In this document: piece after piece, positions 26,333 to 34,857 of the stretch
How the letters are laid out: the number at the start of each line of letters is the position of its first letter
Position numbering within the stretch: position 1 is the stretch's first letter
Source of the DNA: Pleurocapsaceae cyanobacterium CSU_1_1
Lineage (GTDB): Bacteria > Cyanobacteriota > Cyanobacteriia > Cyanobacteriales > Xenococcaceae
NCBI GenBank assembly: GCA_012034765.1
Contig: JAAUOU010000029.1
Span: 1-42,930 of the forward strand
Reading direction: 5' to 3'
DNA: 42,930 bases
Notes under the pieces: generated by a model
Database searches by the model: none
What the model saw: only the letters and a program-made list of their open reading frames with translations
What the model was told of the DNA's origin: nothing
Position numbers and translations under genes: made by a program

Positions 26333-28291
26333 CTAAGTCAGACTAAATAAAAGTACAAAACTCAATACTGCACTAAATATAGTTAAGACGTAGAATTGAG
26401 AGCGACCAGTTTCTAAATATTTAAAACCTTCTCCACTGGCAATGGTAACTAAACCCGTCAGGTTAACTACACCATCAACAACTCGATGGTCTGTTTCCAT
26501 AATTTGCCTGGCTAGACGACGACAGTTGACTACAAACACCTGATGATAAAGATCATCAAAGTAAAATTTGTTCAGGGATAGTTGATAAAGAGTAGAATAC
26601 TTTTCGGCGATCGCCACTCGGTCAATTTTAGGTTGTAAGTACATCAAAGAAGCTACCGTGATGCCAATTAAAGCTATACCAACCGAACTACCCGCCATAA
26701 TCAGAAATTCCTGGGGATCAAACTGATTAGCTAGAGTAATAATTTCTCCAGGGGCATGAATAAATCTAGCAAAAACATTATCCCAAGGTCTGCCTATCCA
26801 GCCAAGGAAACAGGAAGGAATAGCCAAAACCACCACAGGAAAAATCATTGTCAGAGGTGATTCATGAGGATACTTATCCTGTCCAAAAGTTGGACAGTCT
26901 AATTCTTGGTTACCGCGAAACTCACCTTCAAAGGTCATAAAGTAAATGCGGAACATATAGAAAGCCGTAAATCCAGCCGTTGCCCAGCCGAGCAACCAAA
27001 GTGTTGGATTAGCACTGAAAGCTAAACTTAGAATATCATCTTTTGACCAAAATCCAGCAAAAGGAGGGATTCCGCAGATTGCTAAAGTACCAATCAAAAA
27101 AGTAGTAGCGGTAACTGGCATATACTTGCGTAAACCACCCATTAAGCGCATATCTTGTGCCAATAGAGGATCATGTCCTACGACCGTTTCCATACCATGA
27201 ATTACTGACCCAGAACAGAGAAATAACATGGCTTTAAAGCAAGCATGGGTGAAAAGATGAAACAAACCAGCCGAATATCCGCCGATGCCCATCGCCATCA
27301 CCATATAGCCCAGTTGAGACATAGTAGAATATGCCAATCCTTTTTTCAGGTCATTTTGAGTTAAAGCGATCGCGGCCCCAAGCAAAGCAGTAATCGCACC
27401 AGTCCAGGCGATAACCCCCATCACAACAGGAATCTGCTCAAAAACTGGATACATCCGTGCAATCAAGAACACTCCAGCAGCAACCATGGTCGCAGCATGA
27501 ATCAAGGCTGAAATCGGCGTAGGCCCTTCCATCGCGTCTGGTAGCCATACATGGAGAGGAAACTGGGCTGATTTTGCTACTGGGCCTAAAAAAACCAAGA
27601 TTGCCAATATGGCTGCCAGTCCGCCTGATAATGCGCCAGAATTAACTAATTCTGAGAGTCTTAACCCCATAATGTTAAAGTCAAAACTTCCCGTAGCCCA
27701 ATACAGACCAAGTATGCCTAATAGCAAACCGAAGTCACCCACACGGTTGGTTATAAAGGCTTTTTGGCAAGCAGCAGCAGCACTAGGGCGATCGTACCAA
27801 AAACCGATCAAGAGATAGGAACACATCCCCACTAGTTCCCAAAAAATGTAGACTTGTAGCAGGTTGGAACTAAGCACCAGACCTAACATGGAAGAACTAA
27901 AGATACTTAAATAAGCATAAAATCTGACATAGCCTGAGTCATGAGCCATATAGCCATCGCTATAAATCATGACTAACAAAGCGACGGTAGTCACAACGAC
28001 TAACATCAAAGAACTTAGAGAATCGATCGTATAGCCGACGGTTAATCTAAAATTATTTGCCGTTGCCCATTCAATAGTTTGAGTATAAGCTTCGTGTCCT
28101 TGAATTTGACTCCACAATAAGCCAAACGATAGGAGCATCCCTACCCCGATTAAAGAAATAAGTAAGACAGCATTAATTTGTCTTAAACTATTGGTAAATT
28201 TATTAGATAAGATTAAACCAATGCCTACCAAAGTTGCTCCTAATAAGGGTAAAACTGGTATAAGCCAGGCATATTGATAAAGTATTTCCAT
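26333..28291 (-). CDS. ndhF: NAD(P)H-quinone oxidoreductase subunit 5 (NdhF, NDH-1)
   Basis: Distal proton-pumping subunit of NDH-1, 652 residues with about 15-16 membrane segments. It begins MEILYQYAWLIPVLPLLGA like NdhF1, and shows VYIFWELVGMCSYLLIGFW, GPVAKSAQFPLHVWLPDAMEGPTPISAL and LKKGLAYSTMSQLGYM, the conserved Glu/Lys/His channel regions. The length is slightly shorter than typical NdhF1 in the soluble-facing region after about 475. The N-terminus looks like the NdhF1 (NDH-1L) class rather than the CO2-uptake NdhF3/F4 class, which usually sit with CupA/CupB genes; none is present here. It is preceded by a 36-codon hydrophobic ORF and the bestrophin gene, same strand. Confidence 0.93.
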   Translation of the reverse strand: MEILYQYAWLIPVLPLLGATLVGIGLILSNKFTNSLRQINAVLLISLIGVGMLLSFGLLWSQIQGHEAYTQTIEWATANNFRLTVGYTIDSLSSLMLVVVTTVALLVMIYSDGYMAHDSGYVRFYAYLSIFSSSMLGLVLSSNLLQVYIFWELVGMCSYLLIGFWYDRPSAAAACQKAFITNRVGDFGLLLGILGLYWATGSFDFNIMGLRLSELVNSGALSGGLAAILAILVFLGPVAKSAQFPLHVWLPDAMEGPTPISALIHAATMVAAGVFLIARMYPVFEQIPVVMGVIAWTGAITALLGAAIALTQNDLKKGLAYSTMSQLGYMVMAMGIGGYSAGLFHLFTHACFKAMLFLCSGSVIHGMETVVGHDPLLAQDMRLMGGLRKYMPVTATTFLIGTLAICGIPPFAGFWSKDDILSLAFSANPTLWLLGWATAGFTAFYMFRIYFMTFEGEFRGNQELDCPTFGQDKYPHESPLTMIFPVVVLAIPSCFLGWIGRPWDNVFARFIHAPGEIITLANQFDPQEFLIMAGSSVGIALIGITVASLMYLQPKIDRVAIAEKYSTLYQLSLNKFYFDDLYHQVFVVNCRRLARQIMETDHRVVDGVVNLTGLVTIASGEGFKYLETGRSQFYVLTIFSAVLSFVLLFSLT

Positions 28292-28357
28292 GATTTATAT
28301 TTACTTTGATTGGGGTTTACTTAATATTTGCGTGAAGGTCAAGAAGTGTTCTTTATC

Positions 28358-28468
28358 TTAGTCATAGGGATCGTTGGCAAAGATAATAGGCATAATTAGT
28401 ATGATGGGCAATGAAAATATAATGATTGCCCATACAAGTAACATAAAATTTTCAAAGATAGATAGCAT
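28358..28468 (-). CDS. 36-aa single-helix membrane microprotein between bestrophin and ndhF
   Basis: The ORF reads MLSIFENFMLLVWAIIIF then SLPIILIMPIIFANDPYD and stops at 28358-28360. It forms one long transmembrane stretch with an acidic end, with the size and shape of small thylakoid subunits. It fills the only gap between the bestrophin stop and the ndhF start (66 bp upstream of ndhF), on the same strand. No strong ribosome-binding site is seen. No known Psb, Psa, Pet or Ndh small subunit is recognised. It is too short for usual gene callers, so it may be missed in annotations. Confidence 0.5.
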   Translation of the reverse strand: MLSIFENFMLLVWAIIIFSLPIILIMPIIFANDPYD

Positions 28469-28517
28469 GGAATTGTCCACGAAAAAAATTAAGAGCCATA
28501 TAATATGGGAAATCAGA

Positions 28518-29768
28518 TTAAGCTACTTTTTTAGGTAAATCGATCCTAATTTTTGAGAGTTGGTCAGAGGATTGTTGCTGCATTAAATTTTCTACGTTGC
28601 CTTTAATAGTGTTATGGATAGAATTTAAATACTGCTCACTGTATTGATTAAACGGTTGTTCCATCTCTGTTGTAACTTCATTCATCAACAGGTAGATAGA
28701 GCTAACTAAAAGCATCACAACAGTTGTACCTAAACCAAATTGGCTCATGATCCCCATGGGTAATACTATTAAATAAGCGATCAAAAATACTTTTAAAGCA
28801 ATGGTATGAATTAAAGGTGCTGATTTTTTCACAACTCGCTCACAATCTCCCAGAATATCGGTTAGGCGCTCAACACTTCTTTGTAAATAGGAATACTGAA
28901 AACCATCAAGCTGCTCTTGTTTATACTGACGTTTTAGATAGTCACTAAGCCAAAAAATAATATCTAAAGGTGCATTCTTAGATACCTGCAATCTTTTATA
29001 TTCCAGTTGAGATAATAAAGGCTTTAACTCAGTCATTGGCTGTTGTCGCAGATGTAGCTTGGTCGCCATAGCAAAAGCAGATACCAACTTGATAGTCGAT
29101 TCTTTCTCATATTGGTCTTGCGGTTCGTGTTCCTCTACATAGTGCCAGATACCTTGAATTTGATTATTAATTAAATCCACCATTACTAACCAAGGTTTAC
29201 GTCTTAAATAAAAGCTTTTATAAGCAGCATTAATTCTTAGCGTTAGTAATGAACCCAAAACTATGGTAAAACCAACAACAGAGAAAGCGATCGCTTGACT
29301 GGAAAAGACTTCAGGTAAAAGTTTCCAGCGATTTAGCCAAGAAATAAACAAGCCATAACCACCACATAAAGCGATCGCAGGTAAAACTTGGGGAAAAATA
29401 GCTTTAACTGACTGAAAAATAATTTGTCTTTTGTTGGGTTGTTTTTCCCGAATCGATCTGGGAGAAACTAATTCTTGCTGTAAGGCTGGTGGGGATAAAA
29501 AAACCCTTGAAACCTTGCTGTTTGGGGATTTGCTTAAAATCTCTTGGGGAGCGGGCAACTTTTCCCTTTTGCCAAATTTAGATTGTTTTCTGATAGCCAT
29601 GATTGAATCTTCGGTAAGTAGGACTTTTTTTGCTTGATTTGCCAAATTTTGCTCAAATATAAACTCGCTGTAGTCTATCAAGTCATCTATTCCCATTAGA
29701 TTGAATATAATCTCTGTTATCAACCACACTGCCATCTTAATTAGTAACTTTCGAGCTTTTACCTGCAT
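28518..29768 (-). CDS. divergent bestrophin-family anion channel with long N-terminal extension
   Basis: Bestrophins are pentameric anion channels; algal thylakoid members are thought to pass bicarbonate. The bestrophin domain covers about residues 115-400: four membrane segments, TLRINAAYKSFYLRRKPWL (about 176-194, the family's R.N.AY..F...R..W motif), and the C-terminal EMEQPF motif. The NDLP segment that normally follows is lost, and it differs clearly from the canonical bestrophin at 41367-42297. Residues 1-112 are extra: a hydrophobic start (AVWLITEIIFNLMGIDDL) and a basic, Ser/Lys-rich linker. The distal start is supported by AGGAG 10 nt before the ATG. It lies between PxcA and the microprotein/ndhF pair. 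Confidence 0.82.
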   Translation of the reverse strand: MQVKARKLLIKMAVWLITEIIFNLMGIDDLIDYSEFIFEQNLANQAKKVLLTEDSIMAIRKQSKFGKREKLPAPQEILSKSPNSKVSRVFLSPPALQQELVSPRSIREKQPNKRQIIFQSVKAIFPQVLPAIALCGGYGLFISWLNRWKLLPEVFSSQAIAFSVVGFTIVLGSLLTLRINAAYKSFYLRRKPWLVMVDLINNQIQGIWHYVEEHEPQDQYEKESTIKLVSAFAMATKLHLRQQPMTELKPLLSQLEYKRLQVSKNAPLDIIFWLSDYLKRQYKQEQLDGFQYSYLQRSVERLTDILGDCERVVKKSAPLIHTIALKVFLIAYLIVLPMGIMSQFGLGTTVVMLLVSSIYLLMNEVTTEMEQPFNQYSEQYLNSIHNTIKGNVENLMQQQSSDQLSKIRIDLPKKVA

Positions 29769-29938
29769 TGGTTTTAATCTCCTAAAGAGTGCAATGTTGA
29801 GACAATATAGCTAGAAATATTTGATGTGGAGGGAGATAAAAGCTACAGCAACAAATAGCTGATAAATCGGATTTAACTTAAATTTATTTTGAGGCGATCT
29901 TGTTGATGATATCTAACCCATTTATAAAGTTATTTTCT

Positions 29939-31228
29939 TTATTCATTCATCTCTTTCAAGGTTGCCACAGTAGAAGCGGATAGTTGGCTAAGGTATCTAA
30001 AAATCCAATATTTCATCATGGTGTCCATCACTACTGGTACGGTAGCGATAAACAGAGATATACTACTTTGATTGGCAGCAACTCCTAAGTGATTAGCTAA
30101 ACCTTCTAGCAAGACTTCCCAACCGTGAGGAGAATGGAAACCAACGAACATATCTGTAAATAAAATAATCGCAAAGGCTTTAGCACTATCGCTTAAGCCA
30201 TAAATAATTTTGTCAATAAAGGACTTGAGAACAGTAATATCATTTCGGCGGATTAACAGCACAAAAGCGAAGGCAAAGATCCCCACAAAATCTGCAAAGA
30301 CATTACTAATAGAGTTGTTGCTCTTGTGATGAAAAACTTCAGCAATTTCGTTGGCTTTTTCTTGAACATTCTTTTCTAGTTCTTCACTAGACATGGACGG
30401 AAAACCTTTGAGCATCCGATCCATTTTTAGCTGTTCTTCGTAAGTGTTAAGCTCTACTAGAGCCTCTTCTTTCCACTCTGAGTTTAAATTATCGATGACA
30501 ATTGCAGCTTCTTCTCCACCTCGATACTGATCGACAATCGGCGCGATAACCAAGCGTTTTGATACCTGCTGAGTGATAATCGGCACAATAATCAATAATG
30601 CTAGTAGCCTAACTCCCACCACTGTAACGGCACGAGAACGGCGAAACTCATTTACTACCTCTTCTTCAGACTTGGGATTCAAGTCTTGTTTAATTTTGTC
30701 AAACGTTTTGCCAACCGATCCTGTTAGTGGAGTAGAACCAGGAAATAACGAATTTAAGGGCGAACTATTTTTCCGTTTCTGCTGACTAGGAGGTGTAACG
30801 TTAACTGGTGTTGTAGTAGAAGAAACATCGACAATGCTGCTGGACGAATAAGATTCCCCCCCAGGCTGAGATACAGGAACTATAGCTGATGGTTGATTCT
30901 GAACAATAGTGTAGTTGGCTAAAATACCTTCGGCAAAGATTAGCTTCTCTAAATTATTTGAACCAAGATTTCCAGAGGCAGCACTACTAGAGTTGAATTG
31001 TTCGATTCCGCTGCGTAAAATATCTAAGTTTTCTTGTACTTCTCCTTGTAAGCGATCGCTAGTTAGAGATTCTACAGGTACTCTATAGCCACTAAAATAG
31101 CGATTTTCAATTGATTTAATTCTCGAAGCAGCCTCATAAGCTTCTTTTAGAGATTGTTCTGGATTGCCAAAAAATTGCTCTTTGAGTTTACTAAAGGGAG
31201 ATTTGCGTGCAGAAGGAGTAGAAGTCAT
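29939..31228 (-). CDS. pxcA: proton extrusion protein PxcA (CemA family)
   Basis: Homolog of the chloroplast envelope CemA and cyanobacterial PxcA/CotA, needed for light-induced proton extrusion and affecting CO2 uptake. It has 429 residues: a polar, Ser/Pro-rich N-terminal half, then four membrane segments in the C-terminal half (VVGVRLLALLIIVPIITQQV, FADFVGIFAFAFVLLIRR, AFAIILFTDMFVGFHSPHGW, SLFIATVPVVMDTMMKYWIF). The signature HSPHGWEVLLEG and the end YLSQLSASTVATLKEMNE are typical. It is preceded by a short CcmM-like ORF (63 bp gap) and followed by bestrophin on the same strand, consistent with an ion/carbon homeostasis cluster. Confidence 0.9.
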   Translation of the reverse strand: MTSTPSARKSPFSKLKEQFFGNPEQSLKEAYEAASRIKSIENRYFSGYRVPVESLTSDRLQGEVQENLDILRSGIEQFNSSSAASGNLGSNNLEKLIFAEGILANYTIVQNQPSAIVPVSQPGGESYSSSSIVDVSSTTTPVNVTPPSQQKRKNSSPLNSLFPGSTPLTGSVGKTFDKIKQDLNPKSEEEVVNEFRRSRAVTVVGVRLLALLIIVPIITQQVSKRLVIAPIVDQYRGGEEAAIVIDNLNSEWKEEALVELNTYEEQLKMDRMLKGFPSMSSEELEKNVQEKANEIAEVFHHKSNNSISNVFADFVGIFAFAFVLLIRRNDITVLKSFIDKIIYGLSDSAKAFAIILFTDMFVGFHSPHGWEVLLEGLANHLGVAANQSSISLFIATVPVVMDTMMKYWIFRYLSQLSASTVATLKEMNE

Positions 31229-31291
31229 TGTTCAACAAAGGATAAATAATAAAATTAGTTTTAAGTAGGCAAAAGTATTATTTCATCAGCA

Positions 31292-31558
31292 TTATGCTGC
31301 ACTGTGAACTTTTAACTGTTTTGGCTGATGATTGGTCGATGACAAACTTTTTTTAACAAACAGGCTTGGTTTTTGCTGCTTGTAAAGTGTCTGACTATTA
31401 GTCCCCTGAAGACTACTTGCAGTTGATTGAGTCATAATTCTTGCACCTGGAGCTACATATCTTCCTGAAGGTATATGTATGCTTGTTGATAATGCCCGAT
31501 AATTTTTAGGATTAGATTCTTTGTTAGTGCTGATTAATCTGAGTTTTGTAGTAGTCAT
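31292..31558 (-). CDS. 88-aa protein resembling the C-terminal coil of CcmM-type gamma-carbonic anhydrase
   Basis: Residues 27-50 (IHIPSGRYVAPGARIMTQ) match the last beta-helix turn of CcmM-like gamma-carbonic anhydrases, including GDGRYVPAGALITTQ in the protein at 12676-13356. The rest, about 38 residues on each side, is basic and low in complexity (KKSLSSTNHQPKQLK). No histidine zinc site is present, so it cannot be a carbonic anhydrase alone. The sequence upstream of the ATG carries no further gamma-CA similarity, so this is not simply the tail of a broken gene. It is the first gene before PxcA. It may be a docking peptide or partner for a gamma-CA (inference). Confidence 0.6.
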   Translation of the reverse strand: MTTTKLRLISTNKESNPKNYRALSTSIHIPSGRYVAPGARIMTQSTASSLQGTNSQTLYKQQKPSLFVKKSLSSTNHQPKQLKVHSAA

Positions 31559-32103
31559 AAGAAATATTATTTTCGTAGGTATTAATAGCTATGGGTGAAC
31601 TATATACTGATTTGAACAATAGATTAATCAAATTAAAGTAACAAACTCGGATCAAAGTTTAATTGAATTTTAAAATCTTCTTCGAGTTTGCTTTGGAAGT
31701 ACGAACAAATATTTTGGCATTTTGGCGTTCATCGTAACTATTTTTATTGTCTTTACAGAAAATTTACATTCTGATACTATGGTTGTCAGTGATTAATAAA
31801 ATTTTAAGTAACTAATCTATGTCGGCTATAGTGTCAATCAGGTTTATTAGCCTGGTTGACCAGCTAAATAAGTTTTGCTCCACCTGTTATGAATCTAATA
31901 TTTGCGAGGAATAAATTTAAATTAATTGAATTTTTAAAAGTTCCCCGTAGGAATCTGAATTTGCTAATTAAAAATAGTATTTTTAATTTTCAGTTGATTT
32001 CAAATATAACAGTGCATTTATCGTCAGAGATTTAGTTGCTCTCAAAGAATAAAAATTTATTAGTCAATTGATAGCGAAAAAATATACCTTAAGAGGCGCT
32101 TAT
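31559..32103. promoter_or_regulatory. divergent promoter region between the carbon cluster and the two-component genes
   Basis: A 545-bp AT-rich region without a gene. It should hold the start sites of both the leftward cluster (31558 downward) and the rightward regulator (32104). At about 31752-31770 two TTTACA half-sites occur (TTTACAGA and TTTACATT) with a 3-bp gap; this resembles, but is spaced one base wider than, the RpaB-binding HLR1 element. No stem-loop with T-tail is seen. Confidence 0.4.
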
Positions 32104-32784
32104 ATGAGGCTTTTATTAGTTGAAGATGATTGGGAGATCAGTGAATTACTAGAAGAGGTTTTGACCGATCAAAATTATGTAGTCGATATTGCTACAGATG
32201 GTCAAGCTGGTTGGGATTTCGTCGAAGCTTTTGATTATGATCTAGTTCTAATGGATGTAATGCTGCCTAAAATGGATGGTTTCAGTCTTTGTCGTCAATT
32301 ACGCGATCGCGAATACGGAATGCCAGTTCTAATGTTGACTGCCAAAGATACAACCGCTGAGAAAGTTCAAGGATTAGATGCGGGTGCTGATGACTACATA
32401 GTTAAACCCTATAAATTGAATGAGCTACTAGCGCGAGTTCGTGCCTTGCTACGTCGAGGAATTAGCTCGATGTCGCCGATTTTAAAATGGGGTGAAATGC
32501 GCCTCAACTCCAATACCTGTCAAGTACAATATCAGGGGCAACCTTTACAATTGACAGCCAAGGAATATTGTCTACTAGAACTATTTATGCGTAACGGCAG
32601 TAAATTGTTAAGTCGAAACGCAATTTTAGAAAATCTGTGGTCTTTTGAAGAGCCACCCGATGAAGATGCAATTAAAGCTCATATTAAACGCTTAAGAAAA
32701 AAGTTAACTAAAGCTGGAGTTGCTAATGATTTTATTGAGACAGTTTATGGATTAGGGTATCGTCTTAGTGCTGCAAGTTCATAG
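32104..32784 (+). CDS. OmpR-type response regulator (RppA/ManR-like)
   Basis: A 226-residue DNA-binding response regulator. The receiver has Glu7-Asp8-Asp9, acceptor Asp51 (LMDVMLPKMDG), Thr79 and Lys101 (IVKPY); the C-terminal winged helix has the OmpR pattern QLTAKEYCLLELFMRNG, SRNAILENLW and FIETVYGLGYRL. The ATG at 32104 is chosen because it begins the receiver and is preceded by AGAGG at 8 nt; the frame is open to 32068. Two histidine kinases follow on the same strand, beginning 586 bp downstream. Cyanobacterial relatives control redox or metal responses (RppA, NrsR, ManR); which applies here is not known. Confidence 0.88.
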   Translation: MRLLLVEDDWEISELLEEVLTDQNYVVDIATDGQAGWDFVEAFDYDLVLMDVMLPKMDGFSLCRQLRDREYGMPVLMLTAKDTTAEKVQGLDAGADDYIVKPYKLNELLARVRALLRRGISSMSPILKWGEMRLNSNTCQVQYQGQPLQLTAKEYCLLELFMRNGSKLLSRNAILENLWSFEEPPDEDAIKAHIKRLRKKLTKAGVANDFIETVYGLGYRLSAASS

Positions 32785-33370
32785 TCAAGACAAACCTGCT
32801 CTAAAGCTATAAGCTGTTCAATTTTCACTCTACAAGTTTCTTATCAGTACTACTCAACTCGATCTATTTCCAATTGAATTGTATTGCTGAAGACTGCCTG
32901 GCAAGTTTAGTTCGCAAGTTCAATACCTCGTCAAAATTAAAACCGTGCTTACATCTACTAAAGCTAGGATAGCCACAGCAATCAACTATGCTTTAACCTC
33001 AATTATGCTCTATTCGATTAAAAATCGAGCATAGGTAAATCAGAAAATAAAAGTTGATTTTTACTTTATAGTGCTAAAGTCATGTTTAGGAACACATAAA
33101 GCTATAATGCAACATATCGCCATGAAAATAAAATTTTGAATGTTTTACTTCGAGAATTTTAAGCATGCAAGATTACTGCAACTATACTAGACCAATATGG
33201 TTTCAGTAACTTCTCCAAGTTCATCAACTTTCAGAAACTGCGATCGCGAAGCGCGACACGAAGTTAGTCCTTTAGGGCATATCCTTTAGGATCCCCGAAG
33301 GGTAATCGCAATTCCATCTTAATATTCAGTTTCTCTATTTTGATCTAGCCGAGTTAACAACAATTTTAAA
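32785..33370. other. intergenic region with a cyanobacterial interspersed palindromic repeat
   Basis: No gene is seen in 586 bp between the regulator and the first kinase. At 33240-33310 lies a dense dispersed repeat of the common cyanobacterial type: a HIP1-like GCGATCGCGAAGCGCG, two copies of TCCTTTAGG and a CCCCGAAGGG palindrome. The rest is AT-rich with no strong terminator. Confidence 0.6.
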
Positions 33371-34723
33371 ATGACTTTGCTGAAATATTTAACAGCTTGC
33401 TTTGCCATTCCTAATCAGCTGCCAGATTTTAGCTTTTTTGACTTACGCCGACGTTTAATACTAGCTTATTTACTAGTTATGTCCACGGTTTTAGGCATTT
33501 CTGGAACTGCTCTTTACATTTTTTTTGCTCAAAGTTTAAATCATCAGTTAAACAATCGGTTGCAAACCTTAGTAGGAGCAGCCACTCCCAGCTTAAAAAC
33601 AATCAAGTCTGAAGGTAGGCAAAGTCTTGATCGAGATCTTTCCTGGCGCGATCTATTTTTTAATCGCCAACAGAGTTTAGAATGGTTCGATGTTAATGGT
33701 AAACTTATCGCCAGAGAAGGAGGCGCATTTCCGCGAATGCCTTTGAGTGGGAAAGTGTTTTCAACTTTGCATAATGGCGCGCCCATATTTCAACAAGAAA
33801 AGCAGATTAGAAGCGTTATTATCGCCGTATATACCACTCAGAATCAAAAAGGTACTATTCAATTAAAAGGTTATATTCGAGCTAGCGAATCTGTCGAGGA
33901 GATCGAAACAGCTCTCAAACATTTGCAATTAGGATTGTGGCTGGGAGGAGCTACGGCAATTTTTTTAATCGGAATTAGCAGCGTCTATCTAACTCGTCAA
34001 GCTCTCAAACCTACTTTGAAAAGTTTTCAACATCTCAAACAATTTGCCGCCGATGCGTCTCATGAATTAGGTGGCCCTTTAACCAAGATCAGCTTTGCCA
34101 GTGAAATTTTATTGAGTAATCCAGAACAGTTAAGCAAACCCTCTGCACAGAAAAAAATAAAAATAATTAAAAATGGTGCAGAGCAAATGAAACAGCTTTT
34201 GGAAGATTTACTCTTTTTATCTCGTACTGATGCAGTTTCTCCATTAATTAAGCCAGAAAAAGCAATTGTCTTTGTAGATGAACTGTTACAGCAATTAGCA
34301 GAACACTTTGGAGAAGTTGCCCATAATCAAGACATTGATTTTGAAACTAATATTCAGCCCGATTTAGTTGTAAAAGGCGATATTTCTCAACTGAATCGCT
34401 TATTTTCTAATATTCTAACTAACGCCTTCAAATATACTTATGCTGGAGGAAGAGTAATTCTATCTTTAACCCTGTCTCAAAAAGATGTGGTAGTCTCAGT
34501 TGAAGATACGGGCATTGGCATCGATTCCCAATATTTACCCTATATTTTTCAGCGTTTTTGGCGTGCTAAAGAAGTTAGGAAGCAAAAAGGACTGGGATTA
34601 GGTTTAGCAATCTGTCAAACTATTGTTCAACAACATCAAGGCAAAATTACAGTTTCTAGCACAGTCAACGTAGGTACTTGTTTTAAAATCTTTCTTCCAT
34701 CACATAGATTGCAAACTAAATAA
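33371..34723 (+). CDS. sensor histidine kinase (RppB-like), paralog 1
   Basis: A 450-residue membrane sensor kinase. First membrane helix at about 28-53, extracytoplasmic sensor with QSLDRDLSWRDLF and SLEWFDVNGKL, second helix at about 187-208, then HisKA and HATPase. The phosphorylated His231 lies in ADASHELGGPLTKI, where the usual Arg-Thr after HEL is replaced by Gly-Gly. The N-box (NILTNAFKYT), G1 (DTGIGI) and G2 (GLGLGLAIC) are present. It forms a tandem pair with the next gene, to which it is clearly homologous along its whole length, and its cognate regulator is probably the gene at 32104-32784. Confidence 0.88.
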   Translation: MTLLKYLTACFAIPNQLPDFSFFDLRRRLILAYLLVMSTVLGISGTALYIFFAQSLNHQLNNRLQTLVGAATPSLKTIKSEGRQSLDRDLSWRDLFFNRQQSLEWFDVNGKLIAREGGAFPRMPLSGKVFSTLHNGAPIFQQEKQIRSVIIAVYTTQNQKGTIQLKGYIRASESVEEIETALKHLQLGLWLGGATAIFLIGISSVYLTRQALKPTLKSFQHLKQFAADASHELGGPLTKISFASEILLSNPEQLSKPSAQKKIKIIKNGAEQMKQLLEDLLFLSRTDAVSPLIKPEKAIVFVDELLQQLAEHFGEVAHNQDIDFETNIQPDLVVKGDISQLNRLFSNILTNAFKYTYAGGRVILSLTLSQKDVVVSVEDTGIGIDSQYLPYIFQRFWRAKEVRKQKGLGLGLAICQTIVQQHQGKITVSSTVNVGTCFKIFLPSHRLQTK

Positions 34724-34857
34724 AAAGCTTTATTCATTAAAATGTCTATTGTTTTTGTTTCTAGTTTGTCACCTTCGGTAACTTAGCATTTGTAAACAGA
34801 CAAAAAACTATAAATTTATTTTTAAGTCAAGTTTACTTCTGGCTTTAATTCTCTGTG

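Noticed and set aside
31752-31770. HLR1 (RpaB-binding) site
   Set aside because: Two TTTACA half-sites are present but the spacing is 3 bp instead of 2 and only one is a good match; not strong enough to call.
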